A stretch of DNA of 64,000 nt from Mesobacillus campisalis (GCF_000986785.1 NZ_LAYY01000007.1:124001-188000), one strand, 5' to 3'. Shown: positions 43,255 through 51,288, counted from the first letter of the stretch. Translations and numbers: made by a program. Notes: generated from the letters alone by a model not told the origin.

Positions 43255-43947
43255 GTGAAGCAAATCGTTGCAATGGGAGGCGGCGGTTTTTCGATGGAGC
43301 CGGAAAACCCCCTGCTGGACCAGTACATATTGAAACAGTCCTCAAAACCTAAGCCCAAAATTTGCTTTATCCCTACAGCCAGCGGTGATGCCGAGGGCTA
43401 TATCGCTAAATTTTACGCTTTTTTTGATAAGGAGCATTGTGAGCCGTCCCATTTATCTTTGTTCAGACCTCCTACACGTGACCTGGAGAGCTTCTTGCTG
43501 CAGAAGGATATCTTGTATGTCGGAGGAGGAAATACGAAAAACATGCTCGCGCTTTGGCGGGAGTGGGGTGTGGATGCCATTCTCAAGAAAGCCTGGGAAC
43601 AAGGGATTGTTTTGGCAGGATTGAGTGCGGGATCTCTTTGCTGGTTTGAGGAAGGTGTGACCGATTCTTACGGGGACCAATTGGAGCCCATTACTGGTCT
43701 TGGTTTTTTGAAAGGAAGCCATTGCCCCCACTATGATGGCCAAACTGAAAGACGGCCTGCTTACCACAGGCTTGTGTCCTCACAAATCCGGCGCGGAATG
43801 GCGGCAGATGACGGGGCAGCCGTACATTATATTGACGAGGGGATAAGCAAAATCGTCAGCTCGCGTCATAATGCCAAAGCGTATGAAGTTTGGTATGATG
43901 GAAAGATATTCGAGCGGGAACTTGAGACACAATATTTGGGTGGGTAG
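43255..43947 (+). CDS. Peptidase E family serine peptidase (S51)
   Basis: 230 aa. Catalytic Ser124 in GLSAGSLCWFEE, upstream ILYVGGGNTKNMLALWRE, N-terminal IVAMGGGGFSMEPENPLLDQYIL and CPHYDGQTERRPAYH match peptidase E/cyanophycinase-like class I glutaminase folds. Peptidase E cleaves Asp-X dipeptides. GTG start at 43255 with GGCAGGAGA 5 bases upstream. It is 3 bp from the first fluoride-channel gene, so the two are likely co-transcribed, which is an unusual pairing. Confidence 0.88.
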   Translation: MKQIVAMGGGGFSMEPENPLLDQYILKQSSKPKPKICFIPTASGDAEGYIAKFYAFFDKEHCEPSHLSLFRPPTRDLESFLLQKDILYVGGGNTKNMLALWREWGVDAILKKAWEQGIVLAGLSAGSLCWFEEGVTDSYGDQLEPITGLGFLKGSHCPHYDGQTERRPAYHRLVSSQIRRGMAADDGAAVHYIDEGISKIVSSRHNAKAYEVWYDGKIFERELETQYLGG

Positions 43948-43950
43948 AAT

Positions 43951-44331
43951 ATGAATGCGCTATATATAATGGCCGGAGGTTTCGTCGGATCCATTTGCCG
44001 TTATGTCCTTGGAGAATGGATTTCTGTGGGCAGTTTCCCTTTTGGGACTCTGCTGGTCAATCTGGCTGGCTGCTTTTTTCTGGGCTGGTTTCTCACGTAT
44101 TCCAGCCAAAGAGGGACAATCCAACCTGAAGTGGCATTAATGATTGGCACAGGATTCACTGGCTCGTTTACGACTTTTTCGACTTTTGCCGGTGAAACAG
44201 CTGTGCTGGCGGGAGAATCGCTGCCTGGAGCCTTGCTGTACATATTATTGAGTATTGTGATGGGGATTGTTTTTTCCTTTCTGGGTTATAAGAGTGCTGC
44301 AGGAAATCGCTTGAAGGGGAAAACAGGATGA
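43951..44331 (+). CDS. crcB: Fluoride channel subunit CrcB/Fluc (first)
   Basis: 126 aa, four helices. GGFVGSICRYVLGEWI, FPFGTLLVNLAGCFFLGW with the pore Asn, GTGFTGSFTTFSTFAGETAVL (phenylalanine box and central Na+ site Gly/Ser/Thr). Bacilli use two Fluc polypeptides that form a heterodimer with antiparallel topology. It overlaps the second gene by 4 bp (ATGA). No fluoride (crcB-type) riboswitch is visible upstream; the pair follows peptidase E directly. Confidence 0.92.
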   Translation: MNALYIMAGGFVGSICRYVLGEWISVGSFPFGTLLVNLAGCFFLGWFLTYSSQRGTIQPEVALMIGTGFTGSFTTFSTFAGETAVLAGESLPGALLYILLSIVMGIVFSFLGYKSAAGNRLKGKTG

Positions 44332-44687
44332 TTTGGCTGATCGGACTTGGCGGGTCCCTGGGTGCTGCCGCTCGGTATTTCCTAGGTGCCTTTGTCAAGA
44401 AACACTTTAATAGATTTGGTTCCTTTCCTCTTGGCACCTTTATCATCAATATAACTGGTTCTTATTTGTTAGGTGTGCTGCTAAAGCTTCAAGTAGAAAA
44501 TTCCCTTTCGGCCTGGATTTGGTTTTTTCTGGGGATAGGTTTTTGCGGCGCATATACGACGATGTCGACCTTTGGTTATGAAGTAATAGAACTGCTTAAG
44601 GCCAAAAAATGGCTTGTGGCAGCAAGTTATATCGTTATCACTGTCATCCTGGGACTGTTGGCAGCTGGCCTGGGGCTATACCTATAA
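44328..44687 (+). CDS. crcB: Fluoride channel subunit CrcB/Fluc (second)
   Basis: 119 aa. GGSLGAAARYFLGAFVKKHF, FPLGTFIINITGSYLLGVLL and GIGFCGAYTTMSTFGYEVIELL repeat the Fluc motifs of the first subunit, with Met in place of the first Phe of the box. Start overlaps the crcB1 stop as ATGA. Its TAA lies inside a perfect 20-bp palindrome that also holds the stop codon of the convergent deacetylase gene. Confidence 0.92.
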   Translation: MIWLIGLGGSLGAAARYFLGAFVKKHFNRFGSFPLGTFIINITGSYLLGVLLKLQVENSLSAWIWFFLGIGFCGAYTTMSTFGYEVIELLKAKKWLVAASYIVITVILGLLAAGLGLYL

Positions 44688-44727
44688 GGAAAAAAGCAGG
44701 GAGCTCCCCTGCTTTTTTCCTTATAGG
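44681..44727. terminator. Perfect 20-bp palindromic bidirectional terminator
   Basis: Arms 44681-44700 and 44708-44727 are exact reverse complements (CCTATAAGGAAAAAAGCAGG and its complement) with a 7-nt GAGCTCC loop. Six A and six T in the arms give U-runs on both strands. The TAA of crcB2 (44685-44687) and the stop of the convergent deacetylase (44721-44723) are both within the arms. Confidence 0.93.
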
Positions 44728-45329
44728 CTTGTGAACTGATAACCTCTGGCCCTGATCTCCCTAATAAGGTTTGGCAAGGCCTTGAGTGTCTGCGGAAGTT
44801 CGTGAAGGAGGATGATTGCCCCGTCCTCAAGATGTTGGATCACATTATCAATGATTTGTTCCGGATTGTTTTTTAGTTCCCAGTCCATGGAGGAAATCCT
44901 CCACATGACGGGAACGAGGTTAAGACTTTCGGCTACAGCCAGAGTATCGTTGTTGTATTGTCCGAACGGAGGCCGGAAGTAGGCAATCTCCTTGCCTGTA
45001 ATGTTTTCAAGTTTTTCGACACTGCCAGCAATGTCAGTGTACTGCTCATTAAAAGAAAGCTTGGAAAGATTTACATGCTTTGTGGAATGTGTGCCGATTT
45101 GATGCCCTTCGTCCAATACCCTTTTCCACGGACGCTGCGGGAAAAGCAGTCGCGATTGCCAGAAAAATGCGGCCGGGACCTTTTCTTTTGACAATATGTC
45201 AAGGAGAGAGGGAAGAACTCTTCCGGGGCCGTCATCGAATGTCAGAACGACCGACTTTTTTGACCCTTTTTTTGCTGTCATAACCTGTTCATTTTTTGAG
45301 TGGTACACGACCCTCGAACTGTCTACCAC
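44721..45329 (-). CDS. Polysaccharide deacetylase (NodB homology domain), start in a hairpin
   Basis: 202 aa. VVLTFDDGPG (catalytic and metal Asp), GHQIGTHSTKHVNLSKL (H-S/T-x3-H metal motif), YFRPPFGQYN (R-P-P-x-G) and ILLHELPQTLKALP (C-terminal His) are the NodB motifs. No signal peptide is visible, so it may be cytoplasmic or the N-terminus may be incomplete. A strong AGGAGG lies before ATG 45347, but that frame reads MQKSP then TGA and continues with GTG 45329. The start region GAGTGGTA pairs with TACCACTC downstream. Second gene of a two-gene unit after a glycosyltransferase. Confidence 0.83.
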   Translation of the reverse strand: MVDSSRVVYHSKNEQVMTAKKGSKKSVVLTFDDGPGRVLPSLLDILSKEKVPAAFFWQSRLLFPQRPWKRVLDEGHQIGTHSTKHVNLSKLSFNEQYTDIAGSVEKLENITGKEIAYFRPPFGQYNNDTLAVAESLNLVPVMWRISSMDWELKNNPEQIIDNVIQHLEDGAIILLHELPQTLKALPNLIREIRARGYQFTSL

Positions 45330-45362
45330 TCATGGGCTTTTTTGCATATAAAAACCTCCTTT

Positions 45363-46358
45363 TTATTTTAATGCCATCCTATAAAGGCTGATTAGCGCTT
45401 CGGCTTCATCCCGTTTGCCATGGTTGGTGGAAATATGCTCCCGGGCTCTGTTTCCCAGCCTGCTCCTGGTCTTTTCTTCGGTAATAAGGCGGCGGGCGAG
45501 GTGAAGAAAGTCTGTTTCCTCCCTGTAAACATAGCCAGTTTCATCATGGGTTACGAGGCTGAGATTGCCGTCATTCCCAGAGACCAATACCGGAACCCCG
45601 GAAGCCATGGCTTCTATAATGGCGGTTGATTGTCCCTCCGAGTGGGAGGTGTTCAGCACGACATCTGCCTTTTTGTACAATGGGCCCATTTTGCTGTGCG
45701 GGACTTGGCCAATGTATTCTGCCCAGCTGCTGTTTTCCGCAATGAGCTCTTTCACCATTTCGCCTTCTTCCGGCTCAATGATCGGCCCGGCCAGCAGAAG
45801 ACGGATAAAAGGAAATTCATTATGAAGTTGTTTTAATGCATTAATGGCAAAGGGGATATTTTTCACCTTTCTGATGCCAGCCGGAAAAAAAAACTGAACT
45901 ATGCCATCTTCCTTACTTTTAGCCTGATGGCTTTCCCCAAACTCAGTAATTCCCTGCTGAATGACAAATACTTTTGAGGCGATATCCGGTATTTCTGCGA
46001 GGAGCAGATGTTTCGCTTTTTCGGAAAAGACATGCACGGCTTTTGCGTCACGGACTGAAGCAATCACATCCTCACGCCTTCCAGGATGGAATAAATCATG
46101 ATTCAAGTCAGTTCCAGTTATCGTGATAATATAAGAATCAATTTTAATGTGTAATCTTTCTTTGAATTTATAAAAAAGGTAAGCGTGGAAACCGTGTACC
46201 AAGTCTGCCTGAGGAAAAGACATGTACTTCCTATTTTCGGTAATGGAGACGATTTCTGTCTCGACACCGTGATGTTTTAGTTTTTCTGCAATTCGCTGTA
46301 CCGTCACAGTATTGCCTCGCTGCTGATGAAAGTTCGGGGTGGCTAAAACAACCTTCAC
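45363..46358 (-). CDS. Glycosyltransferase family 4 protein
   Basis: 331 aa, GT-B fold. VVLATPNFHQQRGNTVTVQRIAEKL at the N-terminus, FFFPAGIRKVKNIPFAINALKQL, IRLLLAGPIIEPEEGEM, and the donor-binding VVLNTSHSEGQSTAIIEAMASGVPVLVSGNDGN (E-x7-E motif, split here) indicate a retaining GT4 enzyme. Acceptor unknown. It is followed by the deacetylase gene, whose ribosome site starts right at the GT stop codon; together they suggest modification of an envelope polysaccharide or glycolipid. Confidence 0.87.
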   Translation of the reverse strand: MKVVLATPNFHQQRGNTVTVQRIAEKLKHHGVETEIVSITENRKYMSFPQADLVHGFHAYLFYKFKERLHIKIDSYIITITGTDLNHDLFHPGRREDVIASVRDAKAVHVFSEKAKHLLLAEIPDIASKVFVIQQGITEFGESHQAKSKEDGIVQFFFPAGIRKVKNIPFAINALKQLHNEFPFIRLLLAGPIIEPEEGEMVKELIAENSSWAEYIGQVPHSKMGPLYKKADVVLNTSHSEGQSTAIIEAMASGVPVLVSGNDGNLSLVTHDETGYVYREETDFLHLARRLITEEKTRSRLGNRAREHISTNHGKRDEAEALISLYRMALK

Positions 46359-46588
46359 TGAGTCACTTCCTTAATTTCTCTCTAGGGCTAAAAAATTTTT
46401 GACAGTCTTTTCAGCCAGATGCAATTCTTGATTACGTTAGTATACTACAGAATCGCGTGAACGGGAAAAGATAAAACATTTTGTATAAAAAAGGGGCTAT
46501 ACTTCATTAAAAATCCAGAAACGACTTCTAACATAATACAGATTATATGTGGAAGACTAGGGCCATCACGGGTTACTGGGAGGTCAAA

Positions 46589-46759
46589 ATGGATAACAAG
46601 GACAAACTGGATCTGCTTCTGCGAGAATATGGATATCCGGATGAAGCCATTACAAGATTTATGGAAGAAACACAGGCGCTGGATTTTGAAGAAGCAAAAA
46701 AGATCATCATGCCTTATCGGGATATTACGTCATCGAGAGTCGATTCGGACTCTTATTAA
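46589..46759 (+). CDS. Small protein of unknown function
   Basis: 56 aa from ATG 46589 (GGGAGG 6 bases upstream; the ATG at 46547 has no site). DNKDKLDLLLREYGYPDEAITRFME followed by EEAKKIIMPYRDIT is helical and acidic. No family recognised. Clear terminator at 46769 supports a true monocistronic gene. Confidence 0.65.
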   Translation: MDNKDKLDLLLREYGYPDEAITRFMEETQALDFEEAKKIIMPYRDITSSRVDSDSY

Positions 46760-46768
46760 GGGAGAGGG

Positions 46769-46801
46769 AACAGCCTGGCCATGGTGCCAGGCTGTTTTTT
46801 C
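46769..46801 (+). terminator. Intrinsic terminator after the 56-aa gene
   Basis: 11-bp stem AACAGCCTGGC (46769-46779) / GCCAGGCTGTT (46786-46796), loop CATGGT, then T-run. Confidence 0.9.
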
Positions 46802-46924
46802 ATTTGCCTAACCTGTACAGCAGGTGGCCAAGCTAAAAACGATGGCGTTCATCAAACTGGTCTGCTTACATGCTCCTGGTCATAAGGTTAATAAAAAAGC
46901 TTTTTATTGCAGGAGGGAAAGCAT

Positions 46925-47746
46925 GTGAGTGTCCAAAGTGTCACGGCCCTTCAGGAGCATTCGTTTTGGCTTGAAGTACTGGAAGACCATGCCTATTTTA
47001 TCCGGGATTTCATATCGGCAAGTGAGAAACAGTTTTTTAATATGGCAAAGCAATATATTGCCCTTTTCAGCAATCTGAGGGGACGGTTAAGGTTGCTCCC
47101 TGAAAATGCACCCGCAGCCTCGGTGGAGATGATTACCATAGCACGGGAAATTTATCCGGTTGCTTACGGATATTATCAGTTTGAGGGCCATTTGCAGCAG
47201 TTAAGGCTGGAAAACAAAGTGAACCTTAATTTAACGCCTACCTATTTGAATGGAACGCTGGGAGAAAATCAGGAGTACTTACGAATGCTGGGTTATTATG
47301 TGAATGGCCAGGAGCCGCCGATTCTTCCGCTTGTTGATTTGATGGATCTCTGGCTGGAAGATCAGGCTGGCCATGCGGCGCTGCTAGTCCGTACACTTGA
47401 TGGAGTGGAGTCTCACCTGGTCAATGAAACAAGGGGCTTCATGCAAACCTTTCAAGCATTCATTGTAAAGAATGAAGCAATAAAAGGATATTTGCGCTTT
47501 GCGGAGGAAGGGTTTCCTATCCAGCTGCGCTTTGCCAAAGATGTAGCTCTTGCAGTGCTTGGGCTTACACAGAATGTGGAGAAAATAGTCTATTTGTATA
47601 AAAACGATGAAGTTCTTAATCAAGGGACATTGCGTTTTCTTGAGCATCATTTTCCGGAAGCATGCTATTTTTTGATAAAGCTTAGCCACTATGCACCCGA
47701 TATAGACTATCCCCCATGTACATTAACAAAGCCATCTTTCAGGTAA
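46925..47746 (+). CDS. DUF2935 family protein
   Basis: 273 aa, helical. Two related halves, each starting with a W-x-x-x-x-x-(D/Q)-H-A pattern: FWLEVLEDHAYFIRDFIS near the N-terminus and DLWLEDQAGHAALLVRTLD in the middle, as in DUF2935, a duplicated four-helix-bundle family that may bind metal through His/Glu. Function unknown. GTG start at 46925 with AGGAGGG 7 bases upstream. Followed by a terminator. Confidence 0.8.
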   Translation: MSVQSVTALQEHSFWLEVLEDHAYFIRDFISASEKQFFNMAKQYIALFSNLRGRLRLLPENAPAASVEMITIAREIYPVAYGYYQFEGHLQQLRLENKVNLNLTPTYLNGTLGENQEYLRMLGYYVNGQEPPILPLVDLMDLWLEDQAGHAALLVRTLDGVESHLVNETRGFMQTFQAFIVKNEAIKGYLRFAEEGFPIQLRFAKDVALAVLGLTQNVEKIVYLYKNDEVLNQGTLRFLEHHFPEACYFLIKLSHYAPDIDYPPCTLTKPSFR

Positions 47747-47747
47747 G

Positions 47748-47777
47748 GCAGCATCCAGCTGGATGCTGCTTTTTTTG
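47748..47777 (+). terminator. Intrinsic terminator after the DUF2935 gene
   Basis: Stem GCAGCATCC (47748-47756) / GGATGCTGC (47761-47769), loop AGCT, then seven T. Confidence 0.92.
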
Positions 47778-47862
47778 ATGCCAAGGCGGTGGATGTATCT
47801 TATGCAGAATAGATTCCCTCCCTAAACAGCAAATTAAAAGAAAAATGGAAAGGAAATGGCCT

Positions 47863-48252
47863 ATGAAAATTAGAATTCCGCTTGTTGTCCTTCTGTTTTT
47901 GCTGTTGTGCAGCAGTCTTAGTCCCTGCAGAGCAGAAGACATCGAACCTGGAGATTTGGAAAAGGTGACGCTTAGCCTTTTGCATCCTATCATAGTGGAA
48001 GGCTTGGAGGAGCATTATGGAGGACTTGCGCAGTTTGAGAACCTTAAACTTGTCAAAATAGTTCCGAAGCAGCTGCCCGCGGATCTGAAAGATGACTCTT
48101 CTTTTAAAAGCTCAGGATCAGCCTATGAAATTACCGTCCAGCTTGAGGTACTTGCAGCCAAAGGAAAAGAAGGAGTGACCATGATCTTAAGCAATGATAC
48201 TGCAGCGAGTGGATATGAAGTTGCGAGGCTCGAAGCGAAGCAAAAACCGTAG
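47863..48252 (+). CDS. Small secreted protein, DUF3888-like
   Basis: 129 aa. N-terminal signal peptide (MKIRIPLVVLLFLLLCSSLS then PCRAED). The mature part, LLHPIIVEGLEEHYGG ... LKLVKI ... YEITVQLEVLAAKG, follows the pattern of DUF3888 (L-P-I--AI--YYG; V-VQVETF-G), though the usual GPHNPPYG end is not present. Start at ATG 47863 rather than 47845 because a signal peptide should start there and AAGGAAATGG precedes it. Function unknown. Confidence 0.6.
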   Translation: MKIRIPLVVLLFLLLCSSLSPCRAEDIEPGDLEKVTLSLLHPIIVEGLEEHYGGLAQFENLKLVKIVPKQLPADLKDDSSFKSSGSAYEITVQLEVLAAKGKEGVTMILSNDTAASGYEVARLEAKQKP

Positions 48253-48379
48253 ATTGGATAGCTGGAATTCCCTGGTGAATTGGGCATGGAAACAGTAAAA
48301 CCATCATATAATGCGCATAACCACAAAATTGGAGCGGTCCCCGAGGTGGCCGCTTTCTTTTATGGAAGGAATGGTAAAT

Positions 48380-49252
48380 TTGCGCGAAAGCTTTTATGTG
48401 TTTGTATACGGAAGCTTGAGGAAATTCGGACACCATAACTGGATGCTTGCAAACGCACCCTGTGCTGCTTCGCAGAGCTGGACTACAGGCACATTATTGG
48501 ATTCTGGTGCAGGCTTTCCCTGTATGGTCCAGTCTGAAGGCCGCGTTTATGGGGAGCTTTATATTGTAAACAAGGACCAGCTGGCTGCGGTTGACTGGTT
48601 TGAGGGCTTTTACGGCCAAGGGTGTAATAATCATTTTGAACGCGTCATTCAAACGGTCATGACCGATAAGGGCCCCAAAGAGGCATATGTTTATATCCTT
48701 AAAGACCTGCCGCGGGCTCAGTTAATGGAAAGGGTGGAAAATGGGGACTGGGGCGTACATGTACTGTTAAAGCAAAAAGAGCTTCTCTATTTCGCCTATG
48801 GGAGCTGTATGGACAATGAGCGATTTGCCAAGGCGGGTGTCGGCCATTATTTCCAGAAAATGAAAGGGATAGGTACCCTAAATGGATTTACGCTCAGGTT
48901 CACGCGGAAATCATTGGACGGTGGACGTGCCGATATCGTGGAGGAAGGCGGCAGGGTAGAAGGGAAGATTTATGAAATACCAAGGGAAAGCCTTTCCTAT
49001 CTGTATAAGCGTGAAGGAGTGGCAGCTGGCTGCTACAGGCCGGCGCTCGTAAGCGTTATGTTAACTGAAAAGCTTTTCAAAAACGTTTTAACATTTATAG
49101 TCATGGAGAAAGAAGCGGAAACAGCGCCTCCAGGCCATTATGCGGCAGAAATTTTGCGGGGAGCAAGCGGGTATGTTAGCGAGGGTTATCTGGAGCAGCT
49201 GAAATTGGATTTACACGAAAGGTTTTGTTTAACTGTAGAGGACGGAGCCTGA
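48380..49252 (+). CDS. Tandem gamma-glutamylcyclotransferase-like protein (YkqA type)
   Basis: About 290 aa with two GGCT-fold domains: FYVFVYGSLRKFGHHNWML ... GRVYGELYIVNKDQL ... AYVYILKDL (residues ~1-140), and LLYFAYGSCMDNERF ... GKIYEIPRESL ... EGVAAGCYRP (residues ~150-290). B. subtilis YkqA has this two-domain layout. Substrates unknown. TTG at 48380 has GGAAGGA nine bases upstream; ATG 48362 and ATG 48371 are alternatives. The first domain resembles the single-domain protein at 23527. Confidence 0.83.
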   Translation: MRESFYVFVYGSLRKFGHHNWMLANAPCAASQSWTTGTLLDSGAGFPCMVQSEGRVYGELYIVNKDQLAAVDWFEGFYGQGCNNHFERVIQTVMTDKGPKEAYVYILKDLPRAQLMERVENGDWGVHVLLKQKELLYFAYGSCMDNERFAKAGVGHYFQKMKGIGTLNGFTLRFTRKSLDGGRADIVEEGGRVEGKIYEIPRESLSYLYKREGVAAGCYRPALVSVMLTEKLFKNVLTFIVMEKEAETAPPGHYAAEILRGASGYVSEGYLEQLKLDLHERFCLTVEDGA

Positions 49253-49280
49253 GTATGAACAAGGAAATTTGTCATAGAAA

Positions 49281-49315
49281 AGCCGATGTGCATGAGTCCT
49301 GAACATCGGCTTTTT
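49281..49315. terminator. Terminator between convergent genes
   Basis: 9-bp stem AGCCGATGT (49281-49289) / ACATCGGCT (49303-49311), T-run on the plus strand; AAA on the left gives a weaker run for the minus-strand gene. Confidence 0.78.
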
Positions 49316-49324
49316 ATTCTTTCG

Positions 49325-49549
49325 TTATCTCTTCTTTTTCTTGGAATTGTCAGCAGCTGTTTTTGCTTTAGGGATCTTTTGAATAACCATGTGGACATGG
49401 ACCTTTGTGCCATCCAAAGCCTCTACACCCGCCACGGTTCCTTTTCGGCCCTTAATGGTCAACACATCACCTTCGATGGGTATATTTCTAAGGAGCTGGC
49501 ACATAAGAACATTCTTATTTTCAAGAAAATACACAGCATACATCCGCAT
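49325..49549 (-). CDS. Small basic protein of unknown function
   Basis: 74 aa. MRMYAVYFLENKNVLMCQLLRNIPIEGD followed by KGRKGTVAGVEAL suggests a small beta-barrel-like fold; the C-terminus is lysine rich (KAKTAADNSKKKKR). No family recognised. GAACAGGTGAG precedes the ATG. The lysine tail may bind nucleic acid or membrane, but this is a guess. Confidence 0.6.
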   Translation of the reverse strand: MRMYAVYFLENKNVLMCQLLRNIPIEGDVLTIKGRKGTVAGVEALDGTKVHVHMVIQKIPKAKTAADNSKKKKR

Positions 49550-49670
49550 CTCACCTGTTCTCTATGGGATATGTTGCATTAGAATCTCCCTATAAAATAT
49601 ATGGCCATCAATCCCATTTAGACCGGCGGGAATAAAAATAAAGAGGCCGGTATCGGCCTCTATGTTCATA

Positions 49671-50069
49671 TCAGTGCATATGGTGCGTGAAACCCTTATC
49701 ATTATTGTTCACTAACGGCATACTGAATTGGTGGTACCTGCTAATAGAAGATGTATGTTCGTTGGTGGTCAACACTGCTTGGGGGAAAAGCTGCTGCAAT
49801 TCGGCAACCATCTTCCCGGCGATTCCCTGATTGCGGAATGAAGGCAGTACAGACAGATGCTGAAGGATCACTTCTTTCTGATTTTTGATACAAACACCGA
49901 TTACGCCTATGATTTTTTGATTTTCCTTCCATAAATAAAGCTTATGGGCAGGGTCTGTTTCGTAAAGTGTGATCGTTTTTTGCAGCTGTCTTAAATCTTT
50001 TTCGCTGGGCATTAAGGCTAGCATTCCCATAGCCAATTTTCGGCAGACCTGTTTGTATGGAATTATCAT
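49671..50069 (-). CDS. ribT: GNAT-type acetyltransferase, RibT-like
   Basis: 132 aa. The N-terminus (YKQVCRKLAMGMLALMPSEKDLRQLQ-type), TLYETDPAHKLYLWKE, IIGVIGVCIKNQKEVILQHLSVLPSFRNQGIAGKM closely follow RibT of B. subtilis, the last gene of its riboflavin operon. The R-x-x-G-x-A/G acetyl-CoA loop (RNQGIAGKM) is present. Here it stands alone, far from any rib gene in the window. Substrate unknown. Confidence 0.78.
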   Translation of the reverse strand: MIIPYKQVCRKLAMGMLALMPSEKDLRQLQKTITLYETDPAHKLYLWKENQKIIGVIGVCIKNQKEVILQHLSVLPSFRNQGIAGKMVAELQQLFPQAVLTTNEHTSSISRYHQFSMPLVNNNDKGFTHHMH

Positions 50070-50157
50070 GATGACCCCTCATATTCTATGCTGATTCTTC
50101 TTCCAAGCCATTCTTTCCCCTTTTTTACTAGCTTTAAACCTTTAAATGTTAAAAGGT

Positions 50158-50382
50158 TTATAAAACAAGCAAATATTGGAGCCTATTTCCAGGCAATGGC
50201 GTGACCCTATTGACAGCATATCCAATACTTATAAGGCGTGAAAGGGATTCAGCACAGCTGAAAGAGGGGGGCTCAATGGGCGCGTGATCACTTTTATAAT
50301 AGGATAGGAATTTATTATCTTCCGAACAATGCAGCAAAAGGATATGTTTTCCCATCCATGGCTGGCCGATGGCGGGAATCAT
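50158..50382 (-). CDS. Small protein of unknown function (uncertain)
   Basis: 74 aa from ATG 50382, with GAGAGGA 7 bases upstream. IPAIGQPWMGKHILLLHCSEDNKF ... SLSRLISIGYAVNRV ... LQYLLVL has a credible globular composition and no low-complexity bias. No family recognised and no clear terminator. It is the only coding candidate in this stretch. Confidence 0.45.
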   Translation of the reverse strand: MIPAIGQPWMGKHILLLHCSEDNKFLSYYKSDHAPIEPPSFSCAESLSRLISIGYAVNRVTPLPGNRLQYLLVL

Positions 50383-50718
50383 CCCATTTCCTCTCATGAA
50401 ATACATATGAATACATCCTTACTATTTTGGTCATACAGTATATGCCGCCAACCAGAACTTGTTTATCCAGTTATTAGAAAGTTATGTTCACAGAATGTTA
50501 AATGTTTTTCCATTATTCGACAAAATCCACTCTTCTTATTTATTAACATATGAATTAAACTGAACATATTAAGAGGAACATTTCCAGGAGGTTGGTCCTA
50601 AATAATAGGAATGAGCCAACTGAAAAAGTGAATGATTACTCATTCAATGAAAAGGGGGGGGTGGAGAAAGGGAAACAGGAATGTAGATAAAAAATATTTT
50701 AACCAGGGGAGAATGAAA
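50383..50718 (+). other. 336-bp intergenic region upstream of phaRC
   Basis: No gene seen. It is A/T rich. TTAACA near 50545 with TATTAA 18 bp downstream is a possible promoter. A near-consensus FadR operator lies at 50629-50646. The run of eight G at 50654 precedes the phaR ribosome site. Confidence 0.6.
50629..50646 (+). promoter_or_regulatory. FadR-type operator upstream of the PHA synthase operon
   Basis: TGAATGA-TTAC-TCATTCA is an uninterrupted palindrome with perfect 7-bp arms. It matches the published B. subtilis FadR box consensus (TGAATGA-MTAN-TCATTCA) at 17 of 18 positions. FadR is the TetR-family repressor of beta-oxidation genes, released by long-chain acyl-CoA. The site is 73 bp before the phaR start. 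Confidence 0.75.
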
Positions 50719-51288
50719 ATGACAAATGAAAAAACGGCCGATTTTTTTACTTCGTATCGAAAAATAAGCGAGATGTGGGAAAAGGGTCTTAATGATTTTT
50801 TATTCAAGGCAGTAGATAACAAAGAGTTGATTGGGCTGACGAAAGTTGGAGTGGATGCACATTCAAGGTACGTGGAGAGGCTGAAACGGAACCACGAGCT
50901 GATCGCAAGCTATTGGAACCTGCCGACAAAAAAGGATGTGGCCAATGTTGCGGAGTTAACCATTCAGGCTGAAGAAAAAGTGGATATGCTTGAACAGCAA
51001 ATATGGAGCATGCAGGATGCATTTGCAGCAACTTTCCAGGAACAGCAGACATTGATACAAAACGTGATGGAATTCAACCAGCAGATGCATAACGAATTGA
51101 TCAAGACTGCAAAAGGCTTGTCAGCGGATGTGAAAAAGCTCGGCAATGAGATAACAGAAGCTGCCGACCTAAAGAACATTGAGGAAATGAGGGAGGAGCT
51201 GGCTGGAATGAAAGAAGACCTGGAAGAAATGAAAAACCTGCTGAAGCAGGCAAAAGTACAGCCAGAGCTCGCTGGCTCATCTACATAA
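50719..51288 (+). CDS. phaR: Class IV polyhydroxyalkanoate synthase subunit PhaR
   Basis: 189 aa. Helical protein with coiled-coil C-terminus (EEMREELAGMKEDLEEMKNLL). FTSYRKISEMWEKGLNDFLFKAV and YWNLPTKKDVANVAELTIQAEEKVD match PhaR of Bacillus class IV synthases, an obligate partner of PhaC. ATG 50719 is chosen because GGGGAG is 8 bases upstream; ATG 50713 is too close. phaC follows after 14 bp. The usual Bacillus neighbours phaP, phaQ and phaB are not present here. Confidence 0.88.
   Translation: MTNEKTADFFTSYRKISEMWEKGLNDFLFKAVDNKELIGLTKVGVDAHSRYVERLKRNHELIASYWNLPTKKDVANVAELTIQAEEKVDMLEQQIWSMQDAFAATFQEQQTLIQNVMEFNQQMHNELIKTAKGLSADVKKLGNEITEAADLKNIEEMREELAGMKEDLEEMKNLLKQAKVQPELAGSST

Noticed and set aside
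43800-43960. Fluoride riboswitch upstream of crcB
   Set aside because: The sequence before crcB1 is coding (end of peptidase E) and has no fluoride aptamer pattern.
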